Shown here: positions 42,575 to 52,633 of the stretch, piece by piece
Position numbering within the stretch: the first letter of the stretch is position 1
How the letters are laid out: each line of letters opens with the position of its first letter
Origin: Seminavis robusta
Taxonomy: Eukaryota; Bacillariophyta; Bacillariophyceae; Naviculales; Naviculaceae
DNA length: 64,000 nt
Assembly: GCA_903772945.1 (NCBI GenBank)
Contig: CAICTM010000019.1
Location: 47,501-111,500 of the forward strand
Direction: 5' to 3'
The notes under the pieces: model-generated
Told to the model about the DNA's origin: nothing
Databases searched by the model: none
What the model saw: only the letters and a program-made list of their open reading frames with translations
Made by a program: the position numbers and the translations under genes

Positions 42575-43675
42575 TTAATCGTGGAAGCGACAAACCAAGC
42601 TAGCCACACCTAGAACAAAAGCAATGTGACACAGGAGTAACAATTGGCTCGAATTGTCTGGCAGCATTGCTGTCAACTGGTTCAAAGCCACCAGGGACAC
42701 GGAAAGCAATGCGTAAAAGAGACACAGTGTTGCGGTCAAGGCCGCAATGGAAATGGTAGTGGTGTACCCCAGTGTCGTGTCCAGAAAGAAATACAGGAAA
42801 TGGGGACCTTGGGAGGTCCAGTACCTCGTGAGAGACCAGGCAATCACAATGTAGAGCGACCCGTAGAGACAGCCCAAGTATACTTCAGACAGGCGGACTG
42901 GAAGGCCTCCCAAGAGACAAATTTCGGTCACTACAAAGATCGAGTTCATGTTGTGGGACATGAGATTGCGAGGGTGTTTGAGTTGGACCGTCCGTTCGGG
43001 GCCACCCTGAAGGACCATGTCCCAAATGACGTAGCGAATCACGGCCGAGACCAGAAAGGCACAGGGGGCGGTGGTTTCCCAAATCAGCAGAATGGCGCGG
43101 AGCATCCAGAGAGGAGTCGATGGAAGGTCTCCCTGATTATTATCATTATAGGCCACTGTCAGTGCAATCAGAGCATGACTGGTAAAGCTAATTCCCAGCA
43201 GAATCCAACACCAGGCAGTGAATGGAAAGAGGGTTCGGCTTCCTTTCATGACAATTGGTACACCACTTTGCAGCTTGGATTTTGCTCGGTATCTTGTGGT
43301 TTGAATCCATCCATCCGATGTCACAGTCGAGACAAAGACAACCCAAATCAAAATGGCAATGGCCAGTCGAACCCAACCCAGCAGGGCCAACGAAACATAT
43401 TCGGGAAAGACTCGATGGGTGAAAGTATCCAAAACGGCCACCTTATCGAGGGAATGAATGGCAGAAACACATTGGTACAGGGACAGTGCCGTGATGCATG
43501 CCACAAAGGCCACCGAATGCCACGGTGGTGGTGCACGGTCCAATGGTTTGTCTTTGCTTGTTTCTTTCTTTGGGGTGGTTGTTGTAGTCCGATACGAGGT
43601 CAACGTCTGATTGACACCAAGGAGCATCTTGCCCCTTTCCTCATTGCCAAGGACGTGCGAGCGTCGCAATGACAT
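42575..43675 (-). CDS. Multi-pass membrane protein, possibly FAR-17a/AIG1-like
   Basis: The protein has 366 residues from ATG at 43675. A hydrophilic N-terminus of about 50 residues precedes about eight hydrophobic helices. The segment SHNMNSIFVVTEICLLGGLP, followed by YLGCLYGSLYIVIAW and then PHFLYFFLDTTLG, resembles the pattern of the FAR-17a/AIG1 family (a conserved His, an acidic residue two helical turns later, then an aromatic segment). Animal members hydrolyse fatty-acid esters of hydroxy fatty acids. The match is by pattern only and the conserved Thr of that family is not securely placed, so a generic membrane protein is the safe call. A long antisense open frame over the same interval is a shadow. 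Confidence 0.6.
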   Translation of the reverse strand: MSLRRSHVLGNEERGKMLLGVNQTLTSYRTTTTTPKKETSKDKPLDRAPPPWHSVAFVACITALSLYQCVSAIHSLDKVAVLDTFTHRVFPEYVSLALLGWVRLAIAILIWVVFVSTVTSDGWIQTTRYRAKSKLQSGVPIVMKGSRTLFPFTAWCWILLGISFTSHALIALTVAYNDNNQGDLPSTPLWMLRAILLIWETTAPCAFLVSAVIRYVIWDMVLQGGPERTVQLKHPRNLMSHNMNSIFVVTEICLLGGLPVRLSEVYLGCLYGSLYIVIAWSLTRYWTSQGPHFLYFFLDTTLGYTTTISIAALTATLCLFYALLSVSLVALNQLTAMLPDNSSQLLLLCHIAFVLGVASLVCRFHD

Positions 43676-44070
43676 GGTCTCTTCTTGTCTTCTTGGGCAT
43701 TGGGTTGTGTTGGTTCGGTTGATTGTAGTTCGCCCTCATTTTTACAGAAATATGTTGTTTCAAAATTCAAAATTCACATCTTTAGGAAGTTCGAAGAACT
43801 CTCAGTCGAGTGATGAGAAGTCGAATCGAATGATTCAATCTTCAATCGAATGATGTATCGAATTCAATTCTAGACTGACATTCATTATTATTGCTATATT
43901 TGCATACCTATTATTTGCATGGGGTCTTCCGGTAGTAGCTAGTTTAGCTATCTATCCAGCTGGTGCTGAGTTACAGTAGCTATTTTTAAAATAGTAGAGA
44001 AGTTAGTTGCTGAAGCCGGGGGCCAGGCTCAAGCAAAGAAGAGGTGTTGTCATAAAGTATTATGTAATTA
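43676..44070. other. Upstream region with AATCGA/TTCGAA-rich segment
   Basis: No gene is supported. Near 43810-43875 the sequence repeats GAATCGAATGATTC-like words, similar to 58490-58555. The rest is AT-rich DNA upstream of the membrane-protein gene, adjoining a transposon remnant. Confidence 0.4.
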
Positions 44071-44073
44071 TAA

Positions 44074-44678
44074 GGGCATATACTAGTGGATTCGTTCGTC
44101 CTAAAATTCGTTCTAAGTCTATTTTAGAACGAATTTTTAGGACAAAAGCAATCTTTAACTCAAATTTGTCCTATTTTTAGGACGAATTTTATTTTCTCGT
44201 CTTATTTCAGAAAAGTAGGACGAATTATTTCGACTCGTCCTAACACTGGTCCTAACATTTCCTTTAAATCTTTTGAGTCTCCGATGACATCACGACCACC
44301 CAGTTAAAACAAGATTGAGTTAGACTAACAAGACTGAGCCATCAACTCACAACTGCCGTACCGCTACAGGTAGTACGCTCGCACCCCCATGGCGGTGTAG
44401 CTAGCGCTAGCTAGTAGATAACAAATACATGATACAACCACGGAGGTGCTGTGTGGGAAGCTGCTAGCCTCACTATCAAGACCACTTTAATAGGCCAATA
44501 GAGCAGAGGTGCATGCAGGACGAGTTTTAAGACCAGCTTTTTAGAGACTGAAACTCGCACTTGTCCTATCTTAATAAGTCTGGTTTTAGAACCAGTTTAT
44601 TAGAGATTGCCAATTCGACCTAAAAAATGGTCCTAAACTTAGGACGAGTTTTAGGACGAGAAGTACTAGAGAATGCCC
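44074..44678. mobile_element. 605-bp MITE, PIF/Harbinger-like, TAA target duplication
   Basis: The termini are inverted repeats: GGGCATATACTAGTGG at the left and the reverse complement of the right end, GGGCATTCTCTAGTACTT. Both continue into CGTCCTAAAA(T/C)TCGT(T/C)CTAAG, so similarity extends about 45 bp. TAA flanks both ends (44071-44073 and 44679-44681), the three-base target site typical of PIF/Harbinger and Tourist-like elements. The interior carries no open frame and is filled with GTCCTAA/TTAGGAC words in both orientations, so the arms can fold on themselves. It is non-autonomous. Confidence 0.8.
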
Positions 44679-44842
44679 TAAGCATTTCCAAGGCTACCTA
44701 AAGATTGCTAATGAAGTGTGTAGTTGGAACAGAGAGGTAGATCGGACCTTTCATGCGCGTAGAATCCGAATGCGATGTTGTCATCATGAGGCGGGAACTT
44801 CGTGTTTTTGTTGTTGGCCAAGCCAAGCAGTATTGAAAACTC

Positions 44843-46060
44843 TCACACCGACTGACTCTTACTACTTTGCGACAACCGCCCACTCTTATTACCCTTGAAC
44901 CAGCGAAGCATGCTTTGCGCCAGGCTTGTTTTCGGTCCGAAGCTTGTTTTCGGACCCAGACTTGTGCTCGGTTTGATGAAACTGCGCCGCTTTTCTTGCT
45001 TGAACATTTCAGACGAACAATCCGAGCTTGCAACGGTGAGCTCCGAGCTTGCAACTGTGATCTCATCTTCCTCTGAAGCTTCCACCACTTGGAAGTGGGA
45101 TATCTGACCAGTGAGCAAATGCGGGACCTTGACACCTCCCACGATCTTCGGCGACTCGCTGTTGGGGAAGTACTTGTTGTACGAATGTAGTCTGTCCGAG
45201 GCTTTGATCAGTTTGTTTTCGTCCAACTGCATGGCCTTGCAAGTCTTTGCAAACCCGTCAATCATTCGTTTCCAAAGAACAAGGCAAATTGGATCATTCC
45301 GTTCTCCTTGGGGGTACTTTATCATCTTGAGCAGGCGATGCTTCTCTTGTTCTTTGCTCTTTGGAAGGAACGCCAATTGGAGTAGCACCAAGTTGTACAC
45401 ATGAAGATGCATGTAAGGCATGCTCAGGTAGGTATCCGCAACTTCAAGGTCTTCTTCTCCGAAGGTTGTGGTAAGGGCACAAGTCCAAGCCCTCACATTG
45501 GACTCTTGAGAGTGCTTTCGAAGTACCCCTGAAAGCCAGCCCGGTACTTTGATGGATGGCGCCTGAGGGAGAAGAGATGGCTCATTCGAGCGCATGGTAC
45601 CGGCGGTTGCTTCTGGCAAGCTTTCCTTTTCTTCCGGGGTCAACTCTTTCTCTTCCCCCGCGAGCTGGGCTCCATAGGCGAAGACTTCACGAAGGGGCCC
45701 CAAAAGTACCAGGCATTCGTCGATCACATCTTGCTCCGCTTGCATATTTTGAAGACCCTCCACAAAGCACGTGGCTATAGTATCAAAGTGGTCTTCGTTC
45801 AAGCCCAAATCCCGAAAGATCCGGGCATGTGTCATCAACATGTAATCCACAACGACGTCAGGGTCGGGGCGCTCTTCTTCGGGCCCAAACAAAACACGGT
45901 ACAGTTTGATCTGATGGCTGATCAACACAGGGATGGAGGAATTCGCAAAGAGACGCTTCATCACTTCATCTTTCAAGGTTTCTTCATACAAACTTTCCAT
46001 AAAGTGCTGGACTCCAAGGTCTCCGCCCATCTTCTCGTAAAGGGTCTTGCTTGCTGTCAT
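44843..46060 (-). CDS. Truncated hemoglobin (group I-like) with unknown C-terminal domain
   Basis: The protein has 405 residues from ATG at 46060. Residues 1-130 form a 2-on-2 globin: TLYEKMGGDLGV start, Tyr25 at the B10 position, Phe38 at CD1, SHQIKLY with His49/Gln50 at E10/E11, the proximal F8 His78 in MLMTHARIF, then LGLNEDHFDTIATCF. All heme-pocket landmarks are present, so heme binding is expected; relatives handle O2, NO or peroxide. Residues about 165-310 form an unrecognised helical domain (VPGWLSGVLRKHSQES ... KRMIDGFAKTCKAMQLDENK). The tail is Ser-rich with a repeated LGPKTS/FGPKTS element and basic patches. No targeting peptide is visible. The C-terminal domain may be a regulatory or interaction partner. 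Confidence 0.82.
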   Translation of the reverse strand: MTASKTLYEKMGGDLGVQHFMESLYEETLKDEVMKRLFANSSIPVLISHQIKLYRVLFGPEEERPDPDVVVDYMLMTHARIFRDLGLNEDHFDTIATCFVEGLQNMQAEQDVIDECLVLLGPLREVFAYGAQLAGEEKELTPEEKESLPEATAGTMRSNEPSLLPQAPSIKVPGWLSGVLRKHSQESNVRAWTCALTTTFGEEDLEVADTYLSMPYMHLHVYNLVLLQLAFLPKSKEQEKHRLLKMIKYPQGERNDPICLVLWKRMIDGFAKTCKAMQLDENKLIKASDRLHSYNKYFPNSESPKIVGGVKVPHLLTGQISHFQVVEASEEDEITVASSELTVASSDCSSEMFKQEKRRSFIKPSTSLGPKTSFGPKTSLAQSMLRWFKGNKSGRLSQSSKSQSV

Positions 46061-47678
46061 GGTTGATTGATACCGGTACTAGCTGGCTAGTTGCCAAAGA
46101 AAATTATGAATGAATGTGGAGAAATAGTTGGTTGGCTTCAAAAATTGTGAGAGATCCGAAAGCAAAACTTGGGCTCAGCCGAGCTATCCAGCTAGACGCG
46201 GTTTTTCTTTGGTTGGCCATCAAACAACTTGGCGCGGTACTAGTAGCCAATAGCCATACATAGCTGCTCAATTGCCATCGAGCTGGTCGTCGTGTGTGGT
46301 CGATTTGACTATCGGAGTCTATCGAAAGGACCTTGGCCAACAGCCAACAGCCAACAGCCAAAAATAGGGTGTAAAATTGAGGCACAAATTGAAAAGACCA
46401 CAAGATGTCCGGAGCAGTGCCCTTTTCACAGTCACTGTGACTCTCCTTCGAGAAGATAGATGTGCAAAGAAGGTTTTACATAGGTAACGGGGGTTTAGAG
46501 TAGGGAAAGAAGGTTTTATTGACTTTCGAAACAAACCGTGGCAGAGCAGCATGGGTACTCGTGCATTCGACTATCAAGATCAAAGACCAGCAAGGTCCGG
46601 AAGCATGACTGAAATCCTTTTTGCCAGTTTCCCAAATGAGAAAGTAGTTTCTCATTTGAGAAACTAGTTTCTCAAATGAGAAAGTTAGTTTATCATTTTT
46701 CCAAAATGAGAAACTATCTTTTGAAATGAGAAACTATAGTAGAAACTACTATTAAACATGCGGCAGAAGTGAGAAACTATTAAATCAAATGAGAAAATAA
46801 ACTGTTAGTTTCTCAACTTGAGAAACTAGAAATGAGAAAATAAAAACAAAAATGAGAAAATAAAACTGTTTGAAAAATTTCAAAGCTTCAGAATGGTTTC
46901 ACAACCTTGCAGCTAAAGAGCCAACAATGGTCAGACGACCAGACGACTGAAGTGAACATACATTATCATGCAAGATGCATCTAGATGCATCTCTACCACC
47001 GGACCACCGGTACCGGTGTACCGGTACGTACATACGTAAATTAGGACGGCTATTAGGACCAAAGCCGAGCTCTACGGCCAGCGGCCAGCCAGGAGCTTGC
47101 GGAACCATACATACAACGGCGCACAATGGCAAATCGCGGACATTATAGAGCCACGAATTTTCAAAGGTGAAGTCATGGTTGCAAATACTCATAGCGGTAG
47201 CTATTTACTTGCAGTACACCTGTATGGCTGTATCTTTCAGTTAGTTTTCAGGTACCTTGCCTTCGAGACCCGTGCCAGACGGACAGCTTGAGCAGGGAAA
47301 TTGTACCGGTACCACCCCCGCACTCCCTCGTGGCGGCGATTGAACGATTCCAATGGGGTGATATAACCTGCGTGTTCTCAATCCTGGGACAGTTCTGCCA
47401 ACGTTGAGTGGCAGTTTCGCCCATGTAGCTGAGGCACCAACGATCGCCCGTTTACCCCCGGGAGAAGTGCCGTTGCTTCTCCAAGTCTTGTTGTACGAGT
47501 TGCGGTTCTCCAGTGTAGTGTAAAGATGAGGCACACCAGATCAAACTAGGTCCCCAATTCCTCTGTTAGGTGGCTAGCTAGCTAGAGAACGTCCTCCATT
47601 GACAGGCAATCCCGAGCCAATCCTGCCACTCAACCCCCTATTGCTCCTTTGACCTCGCTATTCCAAACCAGATGTGAC
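46061..47678. other. Intergenic, about 1.6 kb, with palindromic array
   Basis: No gene is supported. The region includes a TTTCTCA/TGAGAAA palindromic array (46629-46871), a run of CCGGTACC-type palindromes near 46998-47030, and CTAG repeats near 47573-47584. Confidence 0.5.
46629..46871. repeat. Palindromic array of TTTCTCA/TGAGAAA words
   Basis: More than ten copies of AATGAGAAA or its inverse occur in both orientations, for example AGTTTCTCATTTGAGAAACT and CTAGTTTCTCAAATGAGAAA. Neighbouring copies pair into near-perfect hairpins. It is AT-rich and non-coding, with no obvious target-site duplication. Confidence 0.8.
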
Positions 47679-50600
47679 TTATTCAACGCAAACAGATGGA
47701 ACTGGTGCAAGCAGCTGGACGTATTTCTCCTTCAGCATGTCCGCAACGGCTTGGGCGCCCCAAATCTCAAAGAGCTTCACGGCTTCGCCAATGTGATAAC
47801 CGGCCTCGTCACGTTTGCCCAGTGTCAGGTAGTACTCACCAAGGTGTTGTTGAGCTAGCGCTTGATCCTGTAGAAAACCCTTTCGGCCAGCCAGCAGTGC
47901 AGCAACTTCAAAGTTTTTGCAAGCTTTCGGCTCCTTGCCTTTGGAAGCCTCCAGGAAAGCATCCAAAAGAGATTCGAGATGGGTTGCGTTGGGGCACTTT
48001 TTACGGAGCGATAAGAACACACGCGTGAGACTTGGGACACAGATTTATCAGGTGCATCGAAGCGAAAAATGAACTTACCCCTTTGTCCACCGTGGTCTTT
48101 ACCACCTTCGCAAACTTTTTTGCTTCGCGCTTGTACTTTGCGCTGGCACGTTTCTCTGTCCTGGCCAGTAGCATGAAACTCATCCCAATGTAGCAACATT
48201 GAGTGCCGTGGCCGTACGTGCCAGGAAAGCCATCCATTATGGTCTTGTTTTCATTCATAATCTGCGCAACCCGAGCATAATCTCCCAAGAAAAAGGAGGT
48301 ATACATTTCCCATTTGAGATCTGTTATGACGGATACCATGGACTTTTCCTCGCCCACGATGTTGCGAACCCTCGAGGAAGCTGTCCCCATCAGTACTTCC
48401 ACCGCATGTTGCAAGCCCCGCAACAGGTCTCTCGCAGTTGCCTGTGAGAAACCTTCAACTTGATCACCATAAGCAACCACGTCCAAGTGCAACGACGGCA
48501 AGGATACTCCTGAGAAAAAGGCCATGTGCAGAAAGTGCGACAAATTCCAACAGCTGTTCTCCAGGTCGCCCACAGCCAGCCCAGCTTTGTAACCTTCCAG
48601 AAGTTTGGAACGACACGGTTGCGCGGCTTCTGACCAGTGATACACAAAACCGTACACGAACATGTAGGTCCTGGCCTTTGCACGTTGAGACTCAGCACGA
48701 CCCAGCACCTTCAAAGACAAGTCTGCTAACGCCTTCCCAGTTTTGTAGTCGCCCATTGGCCCGCACACCAGGAAGGCAGCCAATGCAAACATTGGAGCGG
48801 ACTGAATTCCAACACCATACTTCTGTGTGTACTTGATTGCTTTTATGGCAATCAAAGGGACCAGTGGCGATTCCGTGAGGAACGCGAAAGTCATGAGCTT
48901 GTCCAGCAGAGCCATGATCCAAAGGATTCTTGGATCGCTTAGAAGTGCATATTCATTCACGTCTTTCTCGCACAATTTCTTGGCGGCCATTTTTGTCTTG
49001 ACAAGGCCGGCAATGATACGAGGGGTCAACGCGATTTTCGGGAATCGACAACCAAGCTTTGCCAACACAGCGACGCACTCCTCACGAGCTTCAATGATCA
49101 AGTCCTTTGCCTGTAGACTGTCCAAGCGAGCATTGTAAGCACGTCGCTTGTCCAACAGAGAAATCGATTTACGCTCCACTATCTCATCGATGCTCCGCTG
49201 CATGTTGTCGTATCGGCCTCGATAGCACTCGGCCTCAGCCGCGCTCGAATACAAGTCCAACGCAAGTTCGTAGTCAGTATCAAAGCTTCCGGATGGCAAG
49301 AGACGGATACCGACGTTCAGAAAGTTTGCAGCTGAAGTGAATGCCGATGCTTCTAGAGCTTTCTTCCCCGCTCTCATGTTGAATTTGGCAAAGTCGAGGC
49401 GACGCGTGTTTGTCAAAAAGTCCACTGAAAGTGACTCCAATCCATCGTTTAGGAGATTTGCCACCACAAAGAGCTCTGAGCTCATTTGCTCTGGATTGAG
49501 TTTCTCCAGTAAGTTTTCTGCCATATCGAGCTTTTCTCTATTCAACTCCTCTTTGGTGATAAACAGTTCCATCACCGATTGTTGGATCTTGTCATGAACC
49601 CAGAAAAACGTAATGCCGTTAAACCCCCCTTGGCTCGTCTCAATCGCAACATCACTAGCGGCTCCATCTTCTTCCTCCATACGGAATGAATCCGCCATGC
49701 GCTGTTCCGACACCATTTCATTGATCAGGCCGAGGCTGACATAGTCGGTCAAAGATTCGTCGATGCTTTCTGGGTCGGCCAAAGGCGCACCCACTAGACG
49801 ACACATGTCGTATGAGAAGTGCGATTCCAAGCATGCCAGTCGCTTGAGTAGGGCCTTCTTGTCGTTCGAGAGTCGATTGAGGCGGGTTTGCATGATATGC
49901 ACCACGTTCTTGGTTGCCTCCATGTTGCTTTGGATGTCTTCCAAGTCCCACGTCCAACTCAAAGTAGTGACATTGTATTGAAAGGACTCTTGCATGACGA
50001 GATTGGAAATGAATTGATGAACGTAAAAGGGTCGTCCTTGTGTCTTTTGGTGTACCAAGGTGGCCAAAGCAAGAACTTGTTCTTCTGCAAAATCAGAAGC
50101 ATTGAGAAAGTCCTGGAGTAATTGGTTGACCTCTGTAACTCCCAAGTCACTATCTTCATTCAGTGCAATGGTTGTAGTTCTGACGCTGTACATGCTGTTG
50201 GCGTGATCGTCATTGTTGTTGTTGCTGTCCTGGGATGGTGGACACTTACTGACAATATCCTTGACGAGTTTGTCGGACTCGTTCAATTGGTCATTTCGAT
50301 AGAGTCCAATGAGGAGCAAGTTGGGGTTCTTTTTATCGCTGAGGATTTGCTCTATCAGCTCCAAAGAGTTGACATCGGCTGATTGCAGATCATCCAGAAC
50401 CAAGACGAGTGGCTGAATACTGCATACGGCTCGGAGAAATATCTGAAAGGCAATTTGGAGTGTGTGCAATGCTTCCAACGATGGCCCGTCTGCACCCACC
50501 AGTCGTTCTTCTTGGTGGTGACTCTCTTCTTCAATAATACTATTTGCTGGTGCTTCTTGCAAGGACAATACACGCTGCATGTTGGGGATCAAGTACTGCG

Positions 50601-51519
50601 TCAAGACTTGGAGCTGATATTGCGTGAGTTGGTCTTGGAGCCGAGCTGCCAGGTCTTGGAGCGTACTATCCGAAGAATAGAGCATGAGGGAATTGCAAAA
50701 CTGGGTCATGGCCTGAGAGATTCCGGAGTACGGCTTTAGGTTTTGATGAAACTCAAACTTGCCAGAGGCAAAGAAAGCACTATTGCTGCTGCCAGCCATG
50801 TTGTGTACTTTATCCTTGAAAGCGGCGACCAGGGACGACTTTCCAGACCCCCCAATGCCCGTGACCCAAACAACTTGCTTCTGCTTGCCGAGGTGATGAT
50901 CAAGATCGTCGCCTTTGGCATCCGGGGAGAATCGGACGCTCTTCTCCGCTGTAGATCCCGATTTCTCGGTAGCACAGGTAGTATCATCGTGGTCTGCTGA
51001 GTCCTTCAGATTGCCCATGGTACTGCCTTTCGATGTAGATGATGCAGTCAGTGAAGACTTGAAAGACGACTTGCCGCCGCGGCCATGGAGAAGGGTCTTG
51101 AAAGCTTGTTCTAACAGCCCAAGCTGTTCCTGACGGCCGTAGATACCCAATGAGGGCAGCTTCAAGAGCAAATCTTGGGCCATATTCTTGAGGCTGTCAC
51201 GGAGTTGTCCCTTCATGCTCATGCCAGATTCCCGCACTCGGACCTTGTCTGGCAAGTTGCAGCTGGCATCCTTGGTTGTGGAGTGCTTGGAGTCTTCCAG
51301 ACCTACAAAAGAGCCTCCAAGTGAGGGTGGGACCCTGGAGTTGTTGCTGACCGTCGTGGTTGCATCATTGTTGCTAGACCTCAAGAAAGCACCGGAAGAA
51401 AACTCGGTGCTTAGACAGGTCACATCGGATACCAGACTTTTATTTGAATTTGAACGAGTTGTCCTGGAAGTGTTGGACCGATGCTCAGCCTCTGCGCTCT
51501 TGGCCATGGTTGGTGGCAT
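47679..51519 (-). CDS. STAND-type P-loop ATPase with helical repeats (two exons)
   Basis: The exons are 48079-51519 and 47679-47996, split by an 82-bp intron (GTAAGT...AAAAAG, phase 0), giving 1252 residues from ATG at 51519. A Ser/Thr-rich N-terminus (1-115) precedes LGIYGRQEQLGLLEQAF, the usual entry to AAA_16/COG3899-type ATPases. Next are Walker A GIGGSGKSS (near 222-230), Walker B LVLVLDDLQSADVNSLELI (near 373-391), a winged-helix-like segment, and the family signature FFWVHDKIQQSVMELF. The remaining roughly 600 residues are TPR-like helices, ending with QDQALAQQHLGEYYLTLGKRDEAGYHIGEAVKLFE. Such proteins act as signalling switches and are often fused to kinase or cyclase domains, but no output domain is visible here. 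The partner or signal is unknown. Confidence 0.85.
47997..48078 (-). other. Intron in the STAND ATPase gene
   Basis: The donor is GGG|GTAAGT (intron from 48078) and the acceptor GTAAAAAG|TGC (ending at 47997), in phase 0. Unspliced reading stops near 48001, while splicing adds the last TPR-like segment. Confidence 0.75.
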
Positions 51520-51818
51520 TGTAAAGATGTATGTCTTGGACTAGCTAGCTACCGTACCGGTACGAGTATGTGGGAGAAAGGGTGACAACAGCGATACAAG
51601 CAACTCGAACAAACAGCTCGAAGCAATTCCGTTGTTTGTGCAGCCAAACTGCTCGAAGAACGCTGTGGGAAGTGAGGAGGTGAAAGGCTGTACATGTACG
51701 AAGAGGACTATTAGAGGTAAAAGGGCATCAGAGCTGGTCCTATCCAGCTTAACTGCCGTTCGTACGTTCGCCAAATCAAAATAAATGGATTTAACTGCCG
51801 AATTTGGAAAGGTGACCT

Positions 51819-51900
51819 CCAAATTCACACCTACGGCGAACCGCAGAAAATGTTTATAGTAAAAAAGTGGAGCTGCGGTTCGCCGTTCGTGTGAATTTGG
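51819..51900. repeat. Imperfect inverted repeat, 28-bp arms
   Basis: The left arm 51819-51846 (CCAAATTCACAC then GGCGAACCGCAG) pairs with the right arm 51873-51900 (CTGCGGTTCGCC then GTGTGAATTTGG) across a 26-bp loop; only the few bases in the middle of each arm mismatch. It could be the end of a small foldback element or a structured regulatory site. Confidence 0.8.
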
Positions 51901-51919
51901 AATTGGCTGGAATTCGCGT

Positions 51920-52135
51920 AGGACCAATCAGAACTCATTATCTCGCACTATCCCCAACTCTAGCGAGTTTCGAAAATCAGAACTCGAGTTTCGAAAATCA
52001 GAACTCATTATCTCCCACTATCCCCAACTCTAGCTAGCGAGTTTCGAAAATTGGTAGCCTTCTGTGGCTAGCCCTGGACCAATCAGAACTCATTATCTCG
52101 CACTATCCCCGATAGAGTTGGGGATTTGATGGTTC
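51920..52135 (+). repeat. Short repeats of a CAATCAGAACTCATTATCTC unit
   Basis: The unit AATCAGAACTCATTATCTC(G/C)CACTATCCCC occurs near 51926, 51992 and 52080. The first two copies continue into AACTCTAGC...GAGTTTCGAAAAT; the third continues into GATAGAGTTGGGGAT, the inverse of ATCCCCAACTCTA in the other copies. Confidence 0.75.
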
Positions 52136-52633
52136 TTTTGTGTTCCGCGTACCGCGTACCGCGTATGTGTGTCACATGGATAGGAATGAAAACACATACG
52201 CGAGGCGGAATGGAAATAAATGTGTTTCCTGTGCGAACGTACGAAGCACATGAATGTGGTTAGGACCAACCCTCAAGGACTGCAATTTAGGCTATTCAAA
52301 TTTTATAAGACTTAAATTCTCTTTGGTCATTAATTACTTTTTATGGTCAGTGGTCAGAAACATGTCTGTAAAAAGACCAAACGCTTAACAGACGCTGCCT
52401 CCTTTAAAAAGAAGGATCTCCACTCTAGAAGACTTACAGTGGAAGAGTGTGGAAGAGGAGTGAGTGGTGGGTGGTGGCGAGGTCATGACCAGTCACTCAT
52501 TGATTGTATCTCTAACCTTACTGTATCATGATTCGATCCATTCTTTGCTTGCCGGACAAACGAAGAAGAACCAAGCAAGAGCACTGTCACTGTCACTCTA
52601 GTTTCTTTGCCATGGGCTTGCCACGGTACCAGC

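Larger units (their letters stand above)
51520..52633. other. Divergent promoter region with hairpin and short repeats
   Basis: This 1.1-kb spacer separates divergently transcribed genes. It includes a 28-bp-arm hairpin (51819-51900), three copies of a CAATCAGAACTCATTATCTC unit (51920-52135), and CTAG/GGTACC palindromes next to the minus-strand start. No gene is supported. Confidence 0.5.

Noticed and set aside
42644-43672. A 342-codon plus-strand open frame opposite the multi-pass membrane protein
   Set aside because: It is the antisense shadow of a hydrophobic protein; its composition is Gln/Gly/His/Asn-rich with no domain, whereas the minus strand encodes clear membrane helices.
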